Source: Papaver somniferum (Eukaryota > Streptophyta > Magnoliopsida > Ranunculales > Papaveraceae). From it: a stretch of DNA of 64,000 nt. The translations under genes were made by a program, and so were the position numbers. Under the pieces are notes generated by a model that ran no database searches, was not told the origin of the DNA, and saw only the letters and a list, made by a program, of their open reading frames with translations. This document shows positions 58,131 through 64,000 of the stretch, piece after piece. Location: NCBI RefSeq assembly GCF_003573695.1, contig NC_039362.1, positions 10,918,489-10,982,488 of the forward strand. The letters are read 5' to 3'. The stretch's first letter is position 1. The number at the start of each line of letters is the position of its first letter.

Positions 58131-60800
58131 CAAAATCCAATCTGAAATTTTAATATATACTCAGATCAATTGACTTGAATACAGGAAAGGAAAGAAATCC
58201 TCAGAAGGATTGCAAATATCAATTAAGCAAATCAAAAATAAAAACTCTCATTGAATATAGAAAAGGAAAAGAAAAAGAAAGAAAAAAGATGACCCGTGAC
58301 CGTGGCATGGTAGGAGGCTGACGGAAGGCTAAACAAACAGCCAGGAAACAAACCAAATTAATACTATTTGTTCCCATGAATTGTGACGCTATAATCAATA
58401 ATGATAATCAAAAGAAAACACTAGGATTTATTCAAGCATTACTATTGCTACTACAAACTGAAAAGCTATCAGTAAGGGATATCACTGATGTGACGGCCCA
58501 GGAATCTCCCTTTCTAACGGATTGAATTTCAACCCAATTACAAGGAAAAACCCCTGTTACGTCACTGGAAGACTAATACTACAAAACACTTATATAGAAT
58601 AAAATAAAATGATCAAATAAACATCACCCAAGGTTACAAAAATGCACTTGGCATCAAAAGACTAAACCACTTCAGGTAAATGGGAGAAGTATAAAACCTA
58701 ACAAAAGAGTTCGAGGCGTAAGTAGGATTGATGCTTAACCAACAATGAGTACATATATCAGGCTATAAGGAAGTAATTATGCTAATACAGAAGTAAAACA
58801 AAACCAAATTCAATTTTCTGTACAAGATTATGAAATACCATCAGTCATGAGGTTTACATAGACAATCCAATACTTAAGTTAAATTAGTTTCAACTTTCAA
58901 GGTAGATGAAAATGCATATAAAGAAGCACAAAGCTGGAGGTGCACACTTAAGGTATCAGGCAACAGTCTCTTGGCAAGAATGGAAACAAGGAAAAAAAAA
59001 TAAAATAAGACTTGCCGTCGCTCCAACAAAGCCAAAGAAAATAAATTCTTACAATTTCTTAGTACCGGATACTACAAAATAAATAAACAACACCTACATA
59101 AACTTGCTTATTAAATCGTTTGAAAGATGTCCAATACAATCTTCATTAGACAACAGCCTATATAGCTAAGGTACAACAACCACATGCAAAGAAAAATTGA
59201 ATACAACAGGAAACCAAACGTTTATAAAGTCAAATCCAAATGCCAACAATTTTCAGGATCTGATTAAAGATTTCAAAAGAAATTTTAAACTAAAATGTAG
59301 ACTTGACACAGATTTCAGCCTTAAATCCAAAAAAACAAGTTTTGAATTAAGTTTCTGATATGATCAAGAGGGTTTAAAAACTTCCTATAGCTATCATGCT
59401 CAGTTGCAAGATCTGTAAGCTAACTAATGGGGAAAATTCAAAATACTTAAAGAGCATACTGGCAGCAATCACAAGTGAATTCTCAAGTAAAAGAACGTTT
59501 CTAAACCACAACAAATTCACAAAAGTCATGGGCAGCGATGCCGCAACTTACCAAAAGACCGCTCCAAAAGCAAAGTACCAACTTCAGTACAGTCTACACA
59601 CTAAGAGTAAAGGCATTCATTCTTAAAAGAGGAAGTTAAATCACTAGCAAAGTGGAAGGTGATGCTGCCGGCGCCGACGTGAATACAAAATAAGAACAAA
59701 GACCTCATCTCATAAAAATATGAGAAGAACTCAAAGTATTCAACTAGCTTTTCACTAAGAGAAAAAGATTAAGCTTTTAAAGAAAAAACAGTCCAAATAC
59801 AAATGCTATAAGAAAACAGTATAAACACAAGAGATCCAATACCATGTTACCCAAACAGCTTTTGATATTGAATAAAGTGCAACACTGATTTGTCAAACTT
59901 CCTGTGTAACGAAGCTTAAGAATTCCTTTCTAAACCACAAGACTATTACATTGAGAACTAGGTAATTATACCGTTAAATCAAAGTGGAAATCAAAGCAAA
60001 ATACTGTGTGGGAACGGATTCTTATCCAAATAAGTAGCTAGACTCATGTCACCAAGGTTTAATAGTTTTTCAATAACTAACAAAGTTCCTGAAAATTCCA
60101 AACCAAATTCCCTCCCGGCAATGTTGGCAAATCAAAAAGAAAATCGAAGTTTCGAGATAAAATTCTCAAATTTACAATATTGTTGGGACTTAGGAAATCA
60201 ACAAACCATTAACACACACACAAAAAAAAAGTACGAAAAAACTAAATTAGGGCAAGCATCAAGTACACCACTTTGGCTGTGTTTTCCAAATAGCCAAGAA
60301 AATTCCAGCTAGCTGTGGAGTTCTCAAATTCGTATCTGGTTGGGTCATTTTCTCAAACAGTTAAAAGGGTTGGTTTAAGAATTTTGTGTGATGAAAATCA
60401 AACTTAATATCTACTTAGCAATTTTTAATCTTTCATAAAACCATTTGTAACATTGGAAATTGATCACAGTACAAATGCAAGGATTGAACACATAAGATTT
60501 AAATTGTACAAAATCGCCAAAGTCAGGGGTCATTCATCTGAACAAAACTTGTTAAATTCATGGTTATTAAAACATCTCAAATAAATAATCGTTTACCAAA
60601 TTGCATGAATGCTTATCATTCAGAAGATTGAAAGGAGTACAGAGAAAGAATCCCCTACCTTGAGAGATAAACCACTAGAAGAATACAGAGAGGAAGGGTT
60701 GCGTTCCAATTTTCCTTTCAAACCAAAATGCTCGAGATGGGTTTGTATAATTAATCGGTAAGTACTTTGTACCCGAGATCTCTGTCTCGTCTACAATATA
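58131..60800 (-). promoter_or_regulatory. 5' leader of PSP: non-coding exon and 2.5-kb leader intron
   Basis: An acceptor TTTCAG ends at 58142, 11 bp before the start codon. A matching donor CAAG/GTAGGGG lies at 60659-60657, next to a pyrimidine-rich leader at about 60660-60770. Upstream, AAATATATT at 60794-60802 (- strand) is a plausible TATA box. The implied intron (58142-60658) has only short chance frames. Long leader introns often raise expression; that is general knowledge, not shown here. Transcript data would settle the borders. Confidence 0.65.
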
Positions 60801-60972
60801 TTTCTCTGCGCTCCACACTTTGAGGAACTCATAACTGCACAGTAGCAGTATCATTTTGCAGGTGATTTGAGAAATTCTGCCCTTTGCTCTTTTTTACTGA
60901 AAATTCCGCCTTTTTTTACTGATATGCCACCATCAAGGTTTTTTTTTCTTTCTTTTTTTCTTAACCAACTAA

Positions 60973-61341
60973 GAGCAAGTCTTATGGTTGAAGAGTTTCA
61001 TCTTCCATCTTCCACGCCACCTCATCATTTTGAACCGTGGATGTAAGTGCAAGTGTAGTGGTGGAATAGTGAAAACACTATTCTTAATACGCTAAAAAAA
61101 CGCTATTAAGAATAGCTTTTTTTTCTCAGCCGTTAGATTTCAACAACTCATCCTAAATCTACGGACAAAAAAAAAACACTATTCTTATTGGCGTTTCCAT
61201 GGATTCCACAAACACTTCCACGAAACGGTGGAACCTAACTTGAATTTTTTGTGGAAGACCCCAACTTGGAAGCCATTAGACTTGACATTCCATGATTTTT
61301 CCACACTTGGAATAGGTTGGATTCCATCATAAGACTTGCTC
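60973..61341. mobile_element. Tourist-like MITE (PIF/Harbinger), 369 bp
   Basis: Ends GAGCAAGTCTTATGG and its complement, with TAA on both sides (60970-60972 and 61342-61344). The 3-bp TAA target is typical of PIF/Harbinger elements. It is located about 170 bp upstream of the PSP TATA box, so it may be part of that gene's upstream control region. Confidence 0.85.
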
Positions 61342-61416
61342 TAAAAAGGGGTCAGGCGGTGGTTACATATGCGGTAGAGCCATCCAATATCGAGATATTC
61401 ATATTTCGGATATTTG

Positions 61417-61540
61417 ATTTATCTACTCGAAGTCTAAGATTAATAGATAGAGGAGAATAACATCTTTCCGACATTTGATTTATCTACTTGAAGTTTAGGA
61501 TTAATACAGAGAGGAGAATAACATCCCAATCAATAATGTT
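61417..61540. repeat. Two diverged tandem copies (about 62 bp)
   Basis: The phrase ATTTGATTTATCTACT...GAGGAGAATAACATC appears twice in succession with about 8 differences. It lies in the LINE 3' tail and probably arose by local duplication after insertion. Confidence 0.7.
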
Positions 61541-62179
61541 TTGAAAATGCCTTACATTTTTTGCTAGAGTATTTGCTATCGCGTTGCAGTTCCAGGAAAA
61601 AAATGAAAACCTTGAAAGTTTCCACAATTGGAAGTTTTTTTATCTGCTTCTTCCAAAATAGCCTTGTTGGTCCACGAGATGTCTGTTGTAGAGCTATTTA
61701 AAATTCTGATTAAAACTTCGCAGTCACTTTCGTTGCTGGAATCTGATAGATGCTTTTCCTCGGCCTAAGTTGTTGCATGTAAGAGACATATTGCTTCTGC
61801 CTCTTTTGGATATGAACAAGTTGATGTTCCTGCTCTTCCTCCTTCAAAAACTCTTGTATCACCTCTTAAAATCAAAGCAAAGCTAGATGGAAAATTTTCA
61901 GATATCCAAGAAGTATTCGCATTAATCTTTTTTGTATTTTTATCTAGGGGAGTCCATGGGATGTTCCTCTTCTTATTCTTCCTTCTATTTAAGTTACTTG
62001 TAGGTCTCTCCTTTCATATTTACAGGTCTAAATGTCTTTGGATTTCTTTCGCTAGTAGTTGGGGGGCCTGAGTACTTCCTTGGAAAATTTTATTACATCT
62101 TGCTTTCCAAATAAACCACATTTTCGTAGCTACCAGTTCTAAAGGTATCACTGAGTTTGGTGTATCAATCCTTACATAT

Positions 62180-62880
62180 GTCAACTATCTCCCCCTCTTT
62201 AATGCAAGCAAGCTAAATAAAAAATCCTTACGCATTTTTGGTTTACCTAACGGAATTTGGTTAACCAAACGGATTTTGATTCACCAAACGGAATAGGGAC
62301 CAAAATGCTTAACAGAATAGGGACCGTTTGGTTAATAAATTTTAATATGGACTGAAATGCCTAGTAGAATAGGGACTTAAAAATAATACATGTGAAATCG
62401 TTTATTTACAGAAATGCCATTTTTATAAAAATGTTGATAAATATTTTAAAACTTTATATCTTCCGGATGGTACGTTGGATTTTTGTGAATCTTATATGTT
62501 TGGAAAGCTCTCTTAATCACCTACACAACGAGTATAAACAACTATATCAAATTTTTACTTTTTAATATATTTGTTGTTCTCTAAAAAAATAGTTATAATT
62601 TAAAGGTAAATTTAAAGAGCCTATATACTTTTTACATGTTGTCTGTATGATGTTCAAATACTTCATTGATATACCATAAAATTACTTATGGATTTTAGTT
62701 TCGGATACGAAAGATTGCCTCCGTTTCATTAAAAATGATATTTTCATTTATTTCATTTTTACCTATTAATAAACCAAATTGAAAAATAAAATGAAAGTAC
62801 TACTTTTTCAGAAATGGAAGGAAAAATAAAGAAAAATTAATGTTGCCGACGTGCATCGCACGTGCTCACTACTTGTTTTT
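62180..62880. mobile_element. Insertion in the LINE, possible non-autonomous Helitron
   Basis: This block interrupts the LINE and has no coding content. Its right side ends near a palindrome GACGTGCATCGCACGTGCTC followed by ACTACTTG, like the hairpin-then-CT end of many plant Helitrons. Helitrons leave no duplication, and none is seen. The exact left end and the CTRR tail are not convincing, so the class is a guess. Internal phrases GGAATAGGGAC recur three times at 62290-62390. Confidence 0.35.
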
Positions 62881-63440
62881 GTAGAGGCACTAAAGTTTAT
62901 ATGGACGAGTTTGGTTTTAACTTTCTTTGCGAAGGGACAATACAACAACAAATTTTTTATGGTCTCTTCCTGATCACCACAAAGGATGGCATTTTGGATT
63001 AATGTCTATAATGGTAAATGTTAATTACGAGTTTGTAGACATTGCATTACGTAGACATTTTGATTTTAGGTGAAACTCCTAAGTTCCATAGAGATTTCCA
63101 GAAATTGTCATCCAAATCTAGGTTAGAGAAATTTATACTATTCTCACTTAGCTTATTGGATATTATTTTGACCGTAAAGTTTCCCGACTTAGTTAATTTT
63201 CATCTAAGGTTATCCTTCTTGAGACTATTTGTTATGTCTAGGAAAAGGTTGATTTTACATATTTGTTCAGCTATATTATTAGGAAAACAGTAAAAGTTAA
63301 GATTTTTGTTCCATTTTTCTGTAGACAAGTCGATTAAATCTGCAACCAGAGATAAGTTATTATTTGATTTGGATTTAAGATGTAAAAGATTAGTTGCTAA
63401 ACCCGGTATTTAGTTATCTTCCCATATATTGATATTAGTA

Positions 63441-64000
63441 CTGATAAGTGCTTAATTTACTTGTTTAGAATGTCAATTCCATACTTGTTTTAGCTATAAT
63501 TCTTGCATATTACTTGTTATTATGATTATTTTCTAGTTTATTTGTCATATCAGGTAACTCATCCAAAAAGGAGCTACGAAGTGCTTAAATGAAAAAGGAA
63601 GTGGAGTCTATCGATGAAGGAAGGCCAAAGTACAAATTCAACTCATTCAAATCTAGGAGTTCTTAATACCATCTTGAAGAGAACGAGAATACGAAGTGAA
63701 CGCAAAAAGAATGAGGTCACTCCGAGTTCGGACGAAGAAGTTATAGGCGAAACAAGGTTGAAATACTTGAAGTTACATAGAGAGGTTCAGATGATAACTT
63801 CATCAGCTCGAGTCAGCCGAACTGGAGCTTAAAAATCAATATTTTTCGAAAAGTATACAGGAGAGTGTTCGGCTCAAAAGCAATTTAATCAAGTGAGCCG
63901 AACCTGGTGATCGCCTGGAGTGAATTTAACTTGTCAGGTTCGTCCGAGAAAGGTCGGCAAGTTATGAGCCGAACCTGAAAACTTCATGGGACATAGTTGG
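63441..64000 (+). repeat. Probable start of another LTR, cut by the window end
   Basis: TGATAAGTGCTTAATTTAC resembles in type the TGATGAGTGCC start of the Athila-like LTRs here. It is followed by AT-rich DNA and then a purine-rich part with repeated GAGCCGAACCTG and GGTTCG phrases. No second copy is in the window, so the call is weak. A short open frame from 63614 has no recognisable domain. Confidence 0.3.

Larger units (their letters stand above)
61360..63420 (-). pseudogene. LINE-type retrotransposon 3' fragment (RT tail, zf-RVT, RNase H)
   Basis: Read on the - strand from 63420: the end of an RT region (STEKWNKNL ... LTKSGNFTVK), the zf-RVT zinc finger (LCGDQEETIKNLLLYCPFA, near 62960), a WFIWKARCNKIFQ segment (about 62110), then an RNase H-like domain (EAEAICLLHATT, ESDCEVLIRIL) to about 61560. 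These are typical of plant L1-type LINEs. Several stops and shifts are present. An unrelated block at about 62180-62880 splits the zf-RVT part from the RNase H part. No poly(A) tail was identified at the low-coordinate end. Confidence 0.75.

Noticed and set aside
59396..59626. 76-aa frame in the region upstream of PSP
   Set aside because: Located on the opposite strand within the inferred PSP leader intron, no recognisable domain, no splice partners.
1..64000. tRNA or rRNA genes
   Set aside because: None recognised by eye on either strand; only the primer sites resemble a tRNA 3' end. A dedicated scan could still find one.

Overview
This is nuclear DNA of a dicot plant, with spliced genes carrying GT/AG introns, plant-type LTR retrotransposons and MITEs. 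The LTR families, especially the element at 25275-27744, look like those I associate with Papaver (poppy). That assignment rests on recognition, not on a search. Only two genes look intact: a REM-type B3 transcription factor on the + strand (3173-4426, four exons, 327 aa) and a plastid phosphoserine phosphatase on the - strand (55368-58130, seven coding exons, 294 aa, plus a leader exon near 60.7 kb). Nearly everything else is mobile DNA, much of it nested and readable to the base through target-site duplications (TSDs).

Layout. 1-3172: promoter side of the B3 gene with a 246-bp foldback MITE and a 1.25-kb element with 45-bp inverted ends and an internal TTACGGTTGGT array. 3173-4426: the B3 gene. 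4449-6637: a hAT element inserted 22 bp after its stop codon, pushing the likely 3' UTR beyond 6646. 6646-13299: intergenic DNA with tandem repeats, a palindromic TGCATAAC/GTTATGCA array and a second hAT element (12280-12958) in what may be a short transcript. 13300-30173: a Mutator-like element (MULE) with a 9-bp TSD. It has a FAR1/SWIM-type transposase on one strand and, convergent with it, a plant mobile domain (PMD) gene; both are now broken. It was later hit by an 8.9-kb gag-only Athila-like retrotransposon (15200-24102) and a 2.5-kb probable solo LTR (25275-27744).

30675-51204: a Ty1/copia array of the form LTR-body-LTR-body-LTR, bounded by a single TSD (atctt). Its leftmost LTR holds a second tandem array, of gag-less Athila-like elements (30889-40197), bounded by its own TSD (ataga). 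52316-54223 and 54275-54631: two more hAT-type elements. 54881-55048: a first-exon relic resembling a TMEM97/sigma-2 receptor gene. 55368-60800: the phosphatase gene and its leader. 60973-61341: a Tourist-like MITE in its upstream region. 61360-63420: a decayed LINE on the - strand, itself interrupted. 63441-64000: probably the start of another LTR, cut by the window edge.

How the parts relate: the two host genes are unrelated in function (transcriptional regulation; the last step of plastid serine synthesis). The most unusual object is the MULE. Its two genes each start just inside one terminus and run toward each other, and each first intron is filled with the same short inverted motif (TACCGGCAT and its complement). 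The element at 1600-2849 has the same design with a different motif, and the motif array at 10195-10780 may be a third case.
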